From QNFN01 sp964195335 (GTDB taxonomy: Bacteria; Pseudomonadota; Gammaproteobacteria; QNFN01): DNA of 39,181 bases. The position numbers were made by a program, and so were the translations under genes. The notes under the pieces were generated by a model. The model was not told the origin of the DNA. It saw nothing but the letters and a program-made list of their open reading frames with translations, and did not search any database. The stretch spans positions 1 to 39,181 of the forward strand of contig CAXMPC010000113.1 in assembly GCA_964195335.1 (NCBI GenBank). Reading direction: 5' to 3'. Of the stretch, positions 13,807 through 22,708 are shown one piece after another (the stretch's first letter is position 1; each line of letters begins with the position of its first letter).

Positions 13807-16326
13807 TCACGCCTTGACCACGCGCACCGCGCATTTCTTGTAGTCGGTCTCTTTCGAGAGCGGGCAGGTGGCGTCGAGGGTCAGCTTGTTGACCAGCCGT
13901 CCGGCATCGAACCAGGGGATGTAGATCAGTCCCTCGGGCGGCCGGTTGCGGCCGCGGGTCTCGACCCGGGTCTCGACCTCGCCACGGCGGGTCTGGAGCT
14001 TGACCGCCATGCCACGCTTGAGGCCGCGTTTCTTGGCGTCCACGGGGTGCATGAAGACCACCGCATCAGGGAAGGCGCGGTAGAGTTCTGGCACCCGTCG
14101 GGTCATGGAGCCGGAATGCCAGTGCTCGAGCACCCGGCCGGTCACCAGCCACAGGTCGTACTCGCTGTCAGGCGACTCGGCCGGCGGCTCGTACGGCAGC
14201 GCGAAGATCACCGCTTTGCCGTCGGGCTTGCCGTAGAAGCGTACGCCTTCGCCTTTCTTGACGTAGGGGTCGTAGCCCTCGCGGAAGCGCCACAGCGTCT
14301 CCTTGCCATCGACCACCGGCCAGCGCAGACCGCGGGCCTGGTGATAGGTGTCGAAATCGGCGAGGTCATGCGCTTTGCCGCGGCCGAAGCCGGCGTACTC
14401 CTCGAACAGGCCCTTCTGCACGTAGAAGCCGAAATGCTCTGACTCATGGTTGGCGTAGACGTTGCCCGACTGGTCGGTGACGGTGCCGGCCTGGTAGGGG
14501 AACTTGTCGACCTGGCCGTTGGCGTAGAGCACGTCGAACAATGTCTTGCCCTTGTACTCCGGGGCCTTGGCCAGCAGGTCATCGGACCAGACCTCCTCGA
14601 CCTTGAAGCGCTTGGAGAACTCCATCAGCTGCCAGCAGTCGGACTTCGCCTCGCCCGGCGCCGACACCTGCTCGTGCCAGAACTGGGTGCGGCGCTCGGC
14701 GTTGCCGTAAGCGCCTTCCTTCTCGACCCACATAGCGGTCGGCAGCACCAGGTCGGCGGCCAGCGCGGAAACCGTCGGGTAAGGATCTGAGACGACGATG
14801 AAGTTGTCAGGGTTGCGGTAGCCCGGCAGCGTCTCCTCGTTCATGTTCGCCGCCGCCTGGACGTTGTTGTTGCACATCACCCAGTAGGCGTTGAGCTTGC
14901 TGTCCTTGAGCATCCGGTTCTGCAGCACGGCGTGGTAGCCGACCTTGGCGGGAATCGTTCCCTCGGGCAGTTTCCAGGCCTTCTCCGCGTAGTCGCGGTG
15001 CGGCTTCTTGGCCACGACCATGTCGGCCGGCAGGCGGTGGGCGAAGGTGCCGACCTCGCGCGCGGTGCCGCATGCCGAGGGTTGGCCAGTCAGCGAGAAC
15101 GGGCCGTTACCCGGTTCGGAGATCTTGCCGGTCAGCAGGTGAATGTTGTAGACCATGTTGTTCGCCCACGATCCGCGGGTGTGCTGGTTGAACCCCATCG
15201 TCCAGTACGAGACCACCTTGCGGTTCGGATCGGCGTAGAGCTCGGCCAGGGCCTCGAGGTCTTTCGCGGGCACGCCGGAGAGTTTGCTGACCGAGTCAAC
15301 ATCGTATTTGGCGACGAATGCGGCAAACTGGTCCATGTCGATTTCGCTCGATCCGCCGGCCTTCTTGGCGTTGGCCGCCTTCTGCTCAAGCGGATGCTCG
15401 GGGCGCAGCCCATAGCCGATATCGTCGTTGCCTTTGCGGAAGTTGACGTGTTTGGTAACGAATTCCTGGTTCACCTTGCCGTTTTGGATGATGTAGTTGG
15501 CGATGTAGTTGAGGATTGCCAGGTCGGTCTGCGGCGTGAAGACCATACCCAGGTCGGCGAGGTCGAAATTACGGTTGCGGAAGGTCGACAGCACCGCCAC
15601 CTTGACGTGCGGCGCGGTCAGGCGCCGGTCGGTCAGGCGTGACCAGAGAATCGGGTGCATCTCGGCCATGTTCGCGCCCCATAGCACGAAGGCGTCGGCG
15701 TGCTCGAGATCGTCATAGCAGCCCATCGGTTCGTCGATACCGAAGGTACGCATGAAGCCTACGACAGCCGAGGCCATGCAGTGGCGTGCGTTGGGGTCGA
15801 GGTGGTTGGAACGAAAGCCGGCCTTGTAGAGCTTGACCGCGGCGTAGCCCTCCCAGACCGTCCACTGACCGGAGCCGAACATGCCGACCGCCGGCATCTC
15901 TTCGCTGTTGCGGGTCTTGGCGATTGCGGTCTTCCATTTCTCGGCCATGATGTCGAACGCCTGGTCCCAGGTGATCGGCGTGAACTCGCCTTCCTTGTCG
16001 AACTGGCCGTCCTTCATGCGCAGCATCGGCGTCGTCAGCCGGTCGCTGCCGTAGAGGATCTTCGACAGGAAGTAGCCCTTGATGCAGTTCAGGCCGCGGT
16101 TGACCGGGGCCTCGGGATCCCCCTGGGTGGCGACCACGCGGTTGTCCTTGACCCCGACCAGGACGCTGCAGCCGACGCCGCAGAACCGGCACGGGGCCTT
16201 GTCCCAACGGATGTCGCTTTTGCCGGCCGTCATGGCCGCTTGCGCGCCGGGAATGGTCACGCCGGCCGCGGTCGCGGCCGCGGTGATCGCCTGGGTCTTG
16301 ATGAAGTCACGCCGAGTCAGTTTCAT
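13807..16326 (-). CDS. napA: Periplasmic nitrate reductase catalytic subunit NapA
   Basis: 839 residues from the ATG at 16326 (GGAG 9 nt upstream; a GTG at 16335 is possible but less likely). A Tat leader (RRDFIKTQ, residues 5-12) is followed by the 4Fe-4S ligands Cys46, Cys49, Cys53 and Cys81 with Lys83 in the electron path, and the molybdenum ligand Cys183 in DPNARHCMAS. The long bis-MGD-binding region ends ALPYEPPAESPD, LVTGRVLEHWHSGSMTRR, as in other NapA. It reduces nitrate to nitrite in the periplasm without generating proton-motive force itself. No lesion seen. Preceded by napD (12-bp gap), its leader-binding chaperone. Confidence 0.97.
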   Translation of the reverse strand: MKLTRRDFIKTQAITAAATAAGVTIPGAQAAMTAGKSDIRWDKAPCRFCGVGCSVLVGVKDNRVVATQGDPEAPVNRGLNCIKGYFLSKILYGSDRLTTPMLRMKDGQFDKEGEFTPITWDQAFDIMAEKWKTAIAKTRNSEEMPAVGMFGSGQWTVWEGYAAVKLYKAGFRSNHLDPNARHCMASAVVGFMRTFGIDEPMGCYDDLEHADAFVLWGANMAEMHPILWSRLTDRRLTAPHVKVAVLSTFRNRNFDLADLGMVFTPQTDLAILNYIANYIIQNGKVNQEFVTKHVNFRKGNDDIGYGLRPEHPLEQKAANAKKAGGSSEIDMDQFAAFVAKYDVDSVSKLSGVPAKDLEALAELYADPNRKVVSYWTMGFNQHTRGSWANNMVYNIHLLTGKISEPGNGPFSLTGQPSACGTAREVGTFAHRLPADMVVAKKPHRDYAEKAWKLPEGTIPAKVGYHAVLQNRMLKDSKLNAYWVMCNNNVQAAANMNEETLPGYRNPDNFIVVSDPYPTVSALAADLVLPTAMWVEKEGAYGNAERRTQFWHEQVSAPGEAKSDCWQLMEFSKRFKVEEVWSDDLLAKAPEYKGKTLFDVLYANGQVDKFPYQAGTVTDQSGNVYANHESEHFGFYVQKGLFEEYAGFGRGKAHDLADFDTYHQARGLRWPVVDGKETLWRFREGYDPYVKKGEGVRFYGKPDGKAVIFALPYEPPAESPDSEYDLWLVTGRVLEHWHSGSMTRRVPELYRAFPDAVVFMHPVDAKKRGLKRGMAVKLQTRRGEVETRVETRGRNRPPEGLIYIPWFDAGRLVNKLTLDATCPLSKETDYKKCAVRVVKA

Positions 16327-16338
16327 GACCGCCACTCC

Positions 16339-16581
16339 TTAGGTTTCTGATTCGTCATCGCTGTACTGGAAGGTAATTGCCGCGGAGATCACACCCTTGG
16401 TTTCGTGGATCGCCATCAGCGTATCGGCCGTCACCTGGGACACGTCGTGTTCGACGGTGACGACCAGGCGACCGTCGTCGGTAGCCGCGTGGATTTCGAC
16501 GCCGGGAAGAGCGAGCAGCTGGCCGGCGATCTGTTCCCGGTCACCCGGGCGGGTATGGACTACAAGGCTCGCAAGGTTCAT
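16339..16581 (-). CDS. napD: NapA chaperone NapD
   Basis: 80 residues, MNLASLVVHTRPGDREQIAGQ, with the small ferredoxin-like fold pattern of NapD (LPGVEIHAATDDGRLVVTVE). It is a cytoplasmic chaperone that binds the Tat leader of NapA and delays export until the cofactor is inserted. Its start overlaps the napF stop by 4 nt. Confidence 0.92.
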   Translation of the reverse strand: MNLASLVVHTRPGDREQIAGQLLALPGVEIHAATDDGRLVVTVEHDVSQVTADTLMAIHETKGVISAAITFQYSDDESET

Positions 16582-17090
16582 GCGGCAACCTCCGTACTGG
16601 ATTGAGGAAGGATGCCGATCCGGATGGCCTCGACCGGGCACGGGGCCACGCAGGCGCCGCAGCCGGTGCAGGACACGGTATCGATCATGGGCAGGTCGCC
16701 ACGGGCAGCGCCGGGAAGGAACGCCACGGCCTCGTGCGGGCATGGATCGACGCAGGCGTGGCAGTGCACGCCCGTGGCCTCTATGCACTCCGGGGCGACC
16801 TCGGCAACATAACTCCACGGGGTGGTGTCGGGCGCCATGCGCCGAAGTGCGGCCGGCTTGCAGACCGTGACGCAGTCGCCGCAGAAGGTGCACTCGCCGT
16901 GCTTGAAGTCGACGACCGGAAAACCACCATCTCCCGTCACCAGGATCTGCTCGGGGCAGGCCGGCAGGCAGTCGAGGCAGCGGGTGCAGTCGTCGTGGAA
17001 CCGCGTCGTCGCCCAGGGCGGGCGCACGGGCTGGCGACGACCGCGCGGGTCGGCTCGAAACAGCTGACGACGGGTTGTAGTGAGTGCCAT
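16578..17090 (-). CDS. napF: Ferredoxin-type protein NapF
   Basis: 170 residues with four cysteine clusters: CTRCLDCLPACP, CTFCGDCVTVCK, CHACVDPCPH and CTGCGACVAPCP. NapF is a cytoplasmic iron-sulfur protein that interacts with NapA before export and is thought to help assemble its 4Fe-4S cluster. The N-terminus (TTRRQLFRADPRGRR) is the usual NapF RRQLF block, not a Tat leader. First gene of the operon; an FNR-type site lies about 80 bp upstream. Confidence 0.93.
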   Translation of the reverse strand: MALTTTRRQLFRADPRGRRQPVRPPWATTRFHDDCTRCLDCLPACPEQILVTGDGGFPVVDFKHGECTFCGDCVTVCKPAALRRMAPDTTPWSYVAEVAPECIEATGVHCHACVDPCPHEAVAFLPGAARGDLPMIDTVSCTGCGACVAPCPVEAIRIGILPQSSTEVAA

Positions 17091-17168
17091 CCTGGCGCGT
17101 CCTGATCCTATTCGGTCGAGGCAGCAGCGTACGTGTACTTCCTTGTACGCCGTCGGGGGTTGAATTCA

Positions 17169-17182
17169 TTGACCATCATCAA
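17169..17182 (-). promoter_or_regulatory. FNR/ANR-type site upstream of napF
   Basis: TTGAC-CATC-ATCAA differs from the FNR dyad TTGAT-N4-ATCAA at one position. Its centre is about 85 nt from the napF start codon, so a start site near 17134 would put it at -41.5, the classic position for activation under low oxygen. A small hairpin GCCCTG-CCCA-CAGGGC lies further upstream at 17212-17227. Confidence 0.65.
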
Positions 17183-17334
17183 GGCGTACCCGCGGTTCAT
17201 CGACCGTTTTCGCCCTGCCCACAGGGCAAAGTCTAGACGAACTTGCTGCCATGCACCATCAGTAATCATCCCTACAAAAACAATACCTGAAGCATGATGA
17301 CCGGCCCCTCCGAGAAGGCTGGACCGGGAGGCTC

Positions 17335-17841
17335 TCAGTGCGCGCGATGGCCGGCGAACGCCATCCGGTCGAGGTAACCGAGCAGCAGCGCCGAGAAGAC
17401 GAAGGTCATATGGATGATGACGTACCACATCAGCTTATTGTCGGGGATCTGCTGTACGTTCATGAAGATGCGCAGCAGGTGGATCGACGAGATGGCGACG
17501 ATCGACGCCGCCACCTTCAATTGCAGCGTGCCGGCGTCGTACTTGCCGAGCCACTCGAGCTTCTCGCCACCCTCTTCGACGTCGATGCGCGAGACGAAGT
17601 TCTCGTAGCCACTGAACATCACCATGATCAGAAGCGAGCCCACCAGGGTCATGTCGATCAGCGAGAGTATGGTCAGTACCAGGTCGTTCTCGGCCAGTTC
17701 GAAGACGTGCGGAAGCATGTGCAACGCTTCCTGGAAGAACTTCAGGCCGAGCGCGAGCAGCGCCAGAGACAGTCCCAGGTAGAGCGGCGCCAGCAGCCAG
17801 CGAGTGGCGTAGAGGGTGCGCTCGATGAGGCGTTCCAGCAT
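17335..17841 (-). CDS. yqhA: YqhA family inner-membrane protein (UPF0114)
   Basis: 168 residues. Four membrane helices are apparent (about 12-35, 53-75, 108-127, 138-158). It is close to E. coli YqhA over its whole length as I recall that sequence: TRWLLAPLYLGLSLALLALGLKF, then SLIDMTLVGSLLIMVMFSGYENFVS, VAASIVAISSIHLLR and DNKLMWYVIIH. No biochemical role is established. It is on the same strand as nap but 244 bp upstream of napF, so probably a separate unit. Confidence 0.9.
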   Translation of the reverse strand: MLERLIERTLYATRWLLAPLYLGLSLALLALGLKFFQEALHMLPHVFELAENDLVLTILSLIDMTLVGSLLIMVMFSGYENFVSRIDVEEGGEKLEWLGKYDAGTLQLKVAASIVAISSIHLLRIFMNVQQIPDNKLMWYVIIHMTFVFSALLLGYLDRMAFAGHRAH

Positions 17842-18004
17842 CGTTCGGTTTCAGGGCCGGGGGTGGGGGGCGCCATTCAAGACCCATCTCCAGGGGCGGC
17901 CTAGACCGGATGCCGGGTTGGGCAGGATCAAGGTGATCGTTATGATGCGGACAAAGACGGTCCATCGAGGCCGCGTAGCGGAGATCCACCGGAGGAGGCA
18001 CCCG

Positions 18005-19846
18005 ATGACCAAACCGCCATTCGCACCACTGGATTTCGCTCCAGCCGCGGTCGAGACCGAGACGCTGGACGACGGCAGCCTGGTGCTGCGTTCACCGCAA
18101 GCGCTCGGGGACTTCCCGCCCAAGCTCGGTCTGCTGCTGGAGCAGTGGGCCGCTACGGCACCGGACCGCACCTTCCTTGCCGAGCGCGACGGGGACGGTT
18201 GGCGCGAGGTCTCCTATAGCGCGGCGCTGAAGTCGGTAAGGGCCCTCGCCCAGGCGCTGCTCGACCGCGGCCTCGGTCCCGAACGGCCGCTGATGCTGCT
18301 GTCAGACAACGGCGTCGACAACGGCTTGCTGCAGTTAGCGGCGATGCATGCCGGTATCCCGGCGGTACCGGTCTCGCCAGCCTACTCCCTGATGTCGCGT
18401 GACCACGCCAAACTGAAGTACATCTTCGAACTGGTCACTCCCGGCATGGTGTTCGCAGCTGACGGTGAACGCTTCGCCACCGCGCTCGATGCCATTGGGC
18501 TCGACGATTGCGACCTGACTGTCAGCGCCAACCCGCCCGCAGGGTTGCCGGCGATGCCGCTGGCGGAGTTGCTCGCGACGGTCCCCGGGGCGGCGGTCGA
18601 TGCCGCCTATGCCGCGGTCGGTCCCGACACCGTCACCAAGATCCTGTTCACCTCGGGTTCGACCGGCATGCCGAAGGGGGTGATCAACACCCAGCGCATG
18701 CTCTGCTCCAACCAGCAGGCGATCGCCCAAGTCTGGCCTTTCCTCGCTGCGCAGCCTCCGGTGGTGGTCGACTGGCTGCCGTGGAACCATACCTTCGGCG
18801 GCAACCACAACTTCAATCTGGTGCTGCGCCACGGCGGCACCCTCTACGTCGACGGCGGCAAACCGATGCCCGGCCTGATCGAGCAGACGGTGGCCAATCT
18901 CGAGTCGGTCGCGCCGACGCTCTACTTCAACGTGCCGCGCGGATTCGACGTTCTGTTGCCGTTCCTCGAGCAGGACGATGCGCTGCGCGATCGCTTCTTC
19001 AGCCGCCTCGACCTGATCTTCTACGCTGGCGCGGCGTTGCCGCAGAGTCTCTGGGAACGGCTCGAGGTGCTGTCGATTGCCGCCCGTGGCGAGCGCGTGC
19101 CGATGGTCTCGGCCTGGGGTTCGACCGAGACCGCGCCGATGATCACCACCGTCCACTTCCCGCTCGAGCATGCCGGTGTCATCGGTCTGCCGGCACCGGG
19201 CTGCGCCGTGAAGATGGTCCCCAACGAGCAGAAACAGGAACTGCGCATCAAGGGACCGAACATCACCCCGGGCTACTGGCGCCGTCCCGACCTTACCGCA
19301 CAGGCATTCGATGACGATGGCTGGTACTGCATCGGCGATGCCGGTCGACTCGAGGACCCGGATCGGCCCGAGGCCGGGATCGTCTTCGATGGTCGCGTGG
19401 CCGAGGACTTCAAGCTGCTGTCAGGAACCTGGGTACATGCCGGCGTGTTGCGGGTCACCGCCATCGCCGCCGGCGCGCCGGTGATCCAGGACGCCGTAGT
19501 CACCGGCCACGACCGCCAGGAGGTCGGCCTGCTGGTGTTTCCGAACCTGCCCGGCTGCAAGACGCTGTGCCCCGAGGCCGGTGACGACATCGAGGCACTG
19601 TTTCGGTGCGAAGCGGTGCGCGACCGGCTGCGCGCCGGGTTCGACGCCTACAACGTCCAGCACGGCGCCAGCAGCCGGCGCATCAGCCGCCTGCTGCTGA
19701 TGGCTGAACCGCCGTTGATCGACGCCAATGAAATCACCGACAAGGGCTACATCAATCAGGGTGCCGTGCTGCAGCGCAGGGCGGCACTGGTCGAGCGGCT
19801 CTACGCTGCGGCCACGGACGACCCGGAGGTGCTGGTGTTCGACTGA
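18005..19846 (+). CDS. Feruloyl-CoA synthase-like AMP-dependent acyl-CoA ligase
   Basis: 613 residues from the ATG at 18005 (GGAGGAGG 5 nt upstream). An ANL-superfamily adenylating enzyme: P-loop LFTSGSTGMPKG near 215-226, WGSTETAPM adenine-binding motif, DDDGWYCIGDAGRLEDPDR hinge/aspartate block and IVFDGR. The segments VSPAYSLMSRDHAKLKYIFELVTPGMVF and VVDWLPWNHTFGGNHNFN resemble feruloyl-CoA synthases, which activate hydroxycinnamates with ATP and CoA. The exact substrate is not readable from sequence. It converges on a crotonase gene with a 12-bp gap, and that pairing is compatible with side-chain shortening of an aromatic or fatty acid. Confidence 0.8.
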   Translation: MTKPPFAPLDFAPAAVETETLDDGSLVLRSPQALGDFPPKLGLLLEQWAATAPDRTFLAERDGDGWREVSYSAALKSVRALAQALLDRGLGPERPLMLLSDNGVDNGLLQLAAMHAGIPAVPVSPAYSLMSRDHAKLKYIFELVTPGMVFAADGERFATALDAIGLDDCDLTVSANPPAGLPAMPLAELLATVPGAAVDAAYAAVGPDTVTKILFTSGSTGMPKGVINTQRMLCSNQQAIAQVWPFLAAQPPVVVDWLPWNHTFGGNHNFNLVLRHGGTLYVDGGKPMPGLIEQTVANLESVAPTLYFNVPRGFDVLLPFLEQDDALRDRFFSRLDLIFYAGAALPQSLWERLEVLSIAARGERVPMVSAWGSTETAPMITTVHFPLEHAGVIGLPAPGCAVKMVPNEQKQELRIKGPNITPGYWRRPDLTAQAFDDDGWYCIGDAGRLEDPDRPEAGIVFDGRVAEDFKLLSGTWVHAGVLRVTAIAAGAPVIQDAVVTGHDRQEVGLLVFPNLPGCKTLCPEAGDDIEALFRCEAVRDRLRAGFDAYNVQHGASSRRISRLLLMAEPPLIDANEITDKGYINQGAVLQRRAALVERLYAAATDDPEVLVFD

Positions 19847-19858
19847 GGCGCCGGGGCG

Positions 19859-20647
19859 TCAGTCGTCGAACTTGACGTCGCGCTTGTCTAGGAAGGCCCG
19901 CATGCCCTCGCGGGCGTGGTCGCTGGTATGGGTCAGCGCAGCGGCCAGCGATTCGGTGAACAGCCCCTCGGTCATGGGCATGTTCTCGATTCGTGCCAGG
20001 GCGTTGATCATCATGTAGTTCGATGCCGGGGCATTGGCGGCGATCTCGCGTGCCAACTGGCGCGCCATCGGCAGCGACTCACCCGGTTCGGCGAGTCGGT
20101 GGGAGAGGCCGAGACGGTGGCCGTCCTCGGCGCTGTAGCGTCGCCCGGTCAGCATCATCTCACGGGTGCGGTCGGCACCGATGACCCGGGAGACGCGTAC
20201 GCTGGCACCGCCGCCGACAAAGATGCCACGTCGGCCCTCGGGCAGCTGGTAGAAGGTGGACGGGTCGGCCACGCGGACGTGGGCGGTCATCGCCAGTTCC
20301 AGGCCACCGCCGATCACCGCGCCGTGCAGGGCCGCGACGACCGGCAGGCCGCCGAACTCCATCTGCTGGAAGGTCGCGTGCCAGTACTGGGAGTGACGCA
20401 TCACCTCGAGCGGTTCACGCAAGCCGTGCTCGGCCAGGTCGAGCCCAGCCGAAAAGTGGTCACCGTGACCGGTCAGCACGGCCACCTCGGCCCCTTCTGG
20501 CGGTTGCGAAAAGAGCGTGTTCAGGCTCTCGATCAGCGTGTCGTTGATGGCATTGCGCTTGTCGGCGCGGTCGATCGAGACCAACAGCACACCGTCATCG
20601 AGCGCCAGGTCGAGGTGAGCGAGGTTCGGCAGCGAAGGGGTGGTCAT
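19859..20647 (-). CDS. Enoyl-CoA hydratase/isomerase (crotonase) family protein
   Basis: 262 residues from the ATG at 20647 (GGAG 6 nt upstream). Crotonase features: DRADKRNAIN near the N-terminus, oxyanion-hole segments HFSAGLDLAEH and GAVIGGGLELAM, and the FVGGGASVRVSRVIG block. The usual hydratase Glu pair cannot be assigned with certainty, so hydration, isomerisation or retro-aldol cleavage are all possible. Tail-to-tail with the feruloyl-CoA-synthase-like gene, which suggests a shared acyl-CoA pathway but not a shared transcript. Confidence 0.82.
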   Translation of the reverse strand: MTTPSLPNLAHLDLALDDGVLLVSIDRADKRNAINDTLIESLNTLFSQPPEGAEVAVLTGHGDHFSAGLDLAEHGLREPLEVMRHSQYWHATFQQMEFGGLPVVAALHGAVIGGGLELAMTAHVRVADPSTFYQLPEGRRGIFVGGGASVRVSRVIGADRTREMMLTGRRYSAEDGHRLGLSHRLAEPGESLPMARQLAREIAANAPASNYMMINALARIENMPMTEGLFTESLAAALTHTSDHAREGMRAFLDKRDVKFDD

Positions 20648-20729
20648 CGGCATCTCCGGTGGCCTGGGCGCGGGGGCGGCTATGATAGCAATGGTGCCGC
20701 GCGAGCGGGCGGTCAGCACGGGAGAGGGC

Positions 20730-21422
20730 ATGGATCGGGAGTCGTCGCCGATCGTCATCGAACCGCCGGGAACGGTCCGGTCCGGCGTGATCTGGCTGCA
20801 CGGCCTGGGTGCCGATGGCAGCGATTTCGTGCCCATTGTCGACGAACTGCGACTGCCGGCCGAATTCGGTACCCGCTTCGTCCTGCCGCACGCCGCCGAG
20901 CGACCGGTCACCGTCAACGGTGGCATGGTGATGCGCGCCTGGTACGACATCCTCGAAATCGATATCGGTCGTCGCGTCGACCAGGCGCAGATCGAAGCCT
21001 CGGCCGACGCCGTCCTCGAGCTGGTCGAAAGCGAGGTCAGCGGTGGCATCCCCGCCGAACGGCTGGTGCTCGCCGGCTTTTCGCAGGGCGGCGTCGTCGC
21101 CCTGCAGGCCGGGTTGCGGTGCCCGCGACGGTTGGCCGGACTCGTTGGCCTCTCCTGCTACCTGCCAGACGCCGACGGTCTTGCAGTACGGCGCAGCGCC
21201 GCCAATGCCACGACGCCGGTGTTCCTCGCCCACGGTCGCCACGACCCGTTGGTGCCGTTGACCCTGGGCCGCTCCGCCCTGGAGTCGATCACCGCCATGG
21301 GCAATCCCGTCACCTGGCGCGACTATCCGATGGAACACGCCGTCTGCGCCGACCAGATCGACGACCTTCGTATCTGGTTCAGCGACGTACTCGCACCTTT
21401 TGGAGTCGATGACGGTGGTTAA
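20730..21422 (+). CDS. Carboxylesterase/phospholipase family alpha/beta-hydrolase
   Basis: 230 residues from the ATG at 20730 (GGGAGAGGG just upstream). It matches the small esterase family of Pseudomonas carboxylesterase II and acyl-protein thioesterases: oxyanion block VIWLHGLGADGSDFVPIV, nucleophile elbow GFSQGGVVAL (Ser in GFSQG), catalytic Asp in HGRHDPLVP and His in YPMEHAVC, and the AWYDI motif. Substrate unknown; probably short acyl esters. No signal peptide. It starts 82 bp from the divergent crotonase gene and overlaps the next gene by 14 bp. Confidence 0.9.
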   Translation: MDRESSPIVIEPPGTVRSGVIWLHGLGADGSDFVPIVDELRLPAEFGTRFVLPHAAERPVTVNGGMVMRAWYDILEIDIGRRVDQAQIEASADAVLELVESEVSGGIPAERLVLAGFSQGGVVALQAGLRCPRRLAGLVGLSCYLPDADGLAVRRSAANATTPVFLAHGRHDPLVPLTLGRSALESITAMGNPVTWRDYPMEHAVCADQIDDLRIWFSDVLAPFGVDDGG

Positions 21423-21870
21423 GGAAGACGCCTTCCGCGCGGCCTGGAAGAAGATCGATGCCCTGTACTGCCCGTTTGCCAAGGCGCTGCTCGGTGGCCA
21501 CGGTAAGTGCCGTCACGCACAACGCCACCTGCTGGCCGAGCGGGTCGCTATCGGCTGTCAGGATGCGTCCCACCAGGCGGTCTGTGGTGCGTTCATCGAC
21601 CGTCTGCGCAGCGAAGCCCGTTTCGCGCTATCCACCACCCATGCCAGTGGCGGCCTGTCGCACAGCCTGGCGATGAAACTCCAGGTCGGTGGCCTGCGCG
21701 GCCTGCACCGGCTGCTCGAGACGGAAGCCGTCGAGGGTCCGGTCACCGATGTCGTCGGTCTTTTCGCCGGTGTTCTCGAGCGCTATGGCGTGCTGGACGA
21801 GGTGCCAACGACCGTCATTGTCCACGAGATCTCGCACTATGTTGTACGACGCCCCCGCGATAAACGTTGA
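21409..21870 (+). CDS. Uncharacterised four-cysteine protein
   Basis: 153 residues from the ATG at 21409 (a TTG at 21400 is an alternative), overlapping the end of the esterase gene by 14 bp, so probably co-translated. Four cysteines at 21, 34, 50 and 59 lie in the N-terminal third (YCPFAKALLGGHGKC, then GCQDASHQAVCG). The rest is helical with no cysteine (MKLQVGGLRGLHRLL). The spacing could bind an iron-sulfur cluster or zinc. From memory, relatives with CPF and GxC patterns occur in other gammaproteobacteria without assigned function. No membrane segment. Confidence 0.75.
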   Translation: MTVVKEDAFRAAWKKIDALYCPFAKALLGGHGKCRHAQRHLLAERVAIGCQDASHQAVCGAFIDRLRSEARFALSTTHASGGLSHSLAMKLQVGGLRGLHRLLETEAVEGPVTDVVGLFAGVLERYGVLDEVPTTVIVHEISHYVVRRPRDKR

Positions 21871-21917
21871 CCCAGCCGGGTGTCGGCATCATGTCGTGTC
21901 AGGCCGGTTGGTGTAGC

Positions 21918-21937
21918 TGTCACCTCCGTGGGTGACA
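21918..21937. promoter_or_regulatory. Inverted repeat upstream of the OsmC-like gene
   Basis: TGTCACC-N6-GGTGACA is a perfect 7-bp dyad in the 245-bp space between the four-cysteine gene and the OsmC-like gene. It could be a repressor/activator operator; no regulator is identified. Confidence 0.35.
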
Positions 21938-22115
21938 TTTGGTGGGTCGGCGGTGAAATAATTATGTCGCGGATGTGATATTTCGTCCCGTGAGACGGTC
22001 CTCTCCTCTATCCCATGCGTCATGGAACCCGGCAAACGAAGCGGGTGGTCAGGGATCATTTCATTTCGGTTCGGCGGCATGGGATGCCGAAAATATCAGC
22101 TACCTGGAGGCGACA

Positions 22116-22694
22116 ATGGGAGCACATATAGTCCACGGCATGGACCTGGATAAACTCGAGGCCTTCCGCACGGCCATCAAGGAGAATCCGGTGGTACTCG
22201 GTCTCGAGGCCAAGGGGATCTGGGAAGGGCACTCCGGCCGCAGCACGGTGCACATCGGGCCGTTCGATATCGGCGGTGAGCACATCGACCGCAAAACCAG
22301 GCACTACACCATTCCGTACGGTGCCTGGAGCGAGGTCGAGGAGGCGATCGGTTTCGTCGGTCCGACGGATCGTGCCGAGCCGGTCGAGATGGCGCTGGGC
22401 GCCGTCGCGGCCTGCCTCTGCAACAGCATTGCGCTGAACGCGCCGCGCAACGGCATCCCGCTCGAGAGCCTGGAGGTCAGCGTGCACACCGATATCGACC
22501 CGAGTGTTCTGTTCGAGGTCAAGGGACCCGAGTCCCATACCTCCTGTATGCCCAAGATCACCACCGAGGTGAAGGTCAACGGTGATATCAGCGATGAGCA
22601 GATGAAGACCATCGAGCGTCTGGTCCACTACTCGCCGGTCCACGGCATGGTGGAGTACGCCAACACCGTCCAGGCCGTAGTCAAGCGGGCCTGA
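22116..22694 (+). CDS. OsmC-like protein
   Basis: 192 residues from the ATG at 22116 (GGAGG 7 nt upstream). OsmC fold markers: an N-terminal strand region (GRSTVHIGPFDIGGEHIDR), the central helix with EPVEMALGAVAACLCNSIALNAPRNG (Cys100, Cys102) and a C-terminal part with LVHYSPVHGMVEYANTV. Classical OsmC/Ohr peroxidases use two cysteines; here the second canonical position (CPV) is Ser-Pro-Val at 173-175. It may therefore lack the normal two-Cys peroxide chemistry and act in another role. Stand-alone gene, followed by a stable hairpin. Confidence 0.82.
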   Translation: MGAHIVHGMDLDKLEAFRTAIKENPVVLGLEAKGIWEGHSGRSTVHIGPFDIGGEHIDRKTRHYTIPYGAWSEVEEAIGFVGPTDRAEPVEMALGAVAACLCNSIALNAPRNGIPLESLEVSVHTDIDPSVLFEVKGPESHTSCMPKITTEVKVNGDISDEQMKTIERLVHYSPVHGMVEYANTVQAVVKRA

Positions 22695-22708
22695 TCCCAG
22701 GACTTCGG

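Noticed and set aside
17212..17227. Hairpin GCCCTG-CCCA-CAGGGC as a yqhA terminator
   Set aside because: Only 6 bp, no T-run on the minus strand and more than 100 bp beyond the yqhA stop; not convincing as a terminator.
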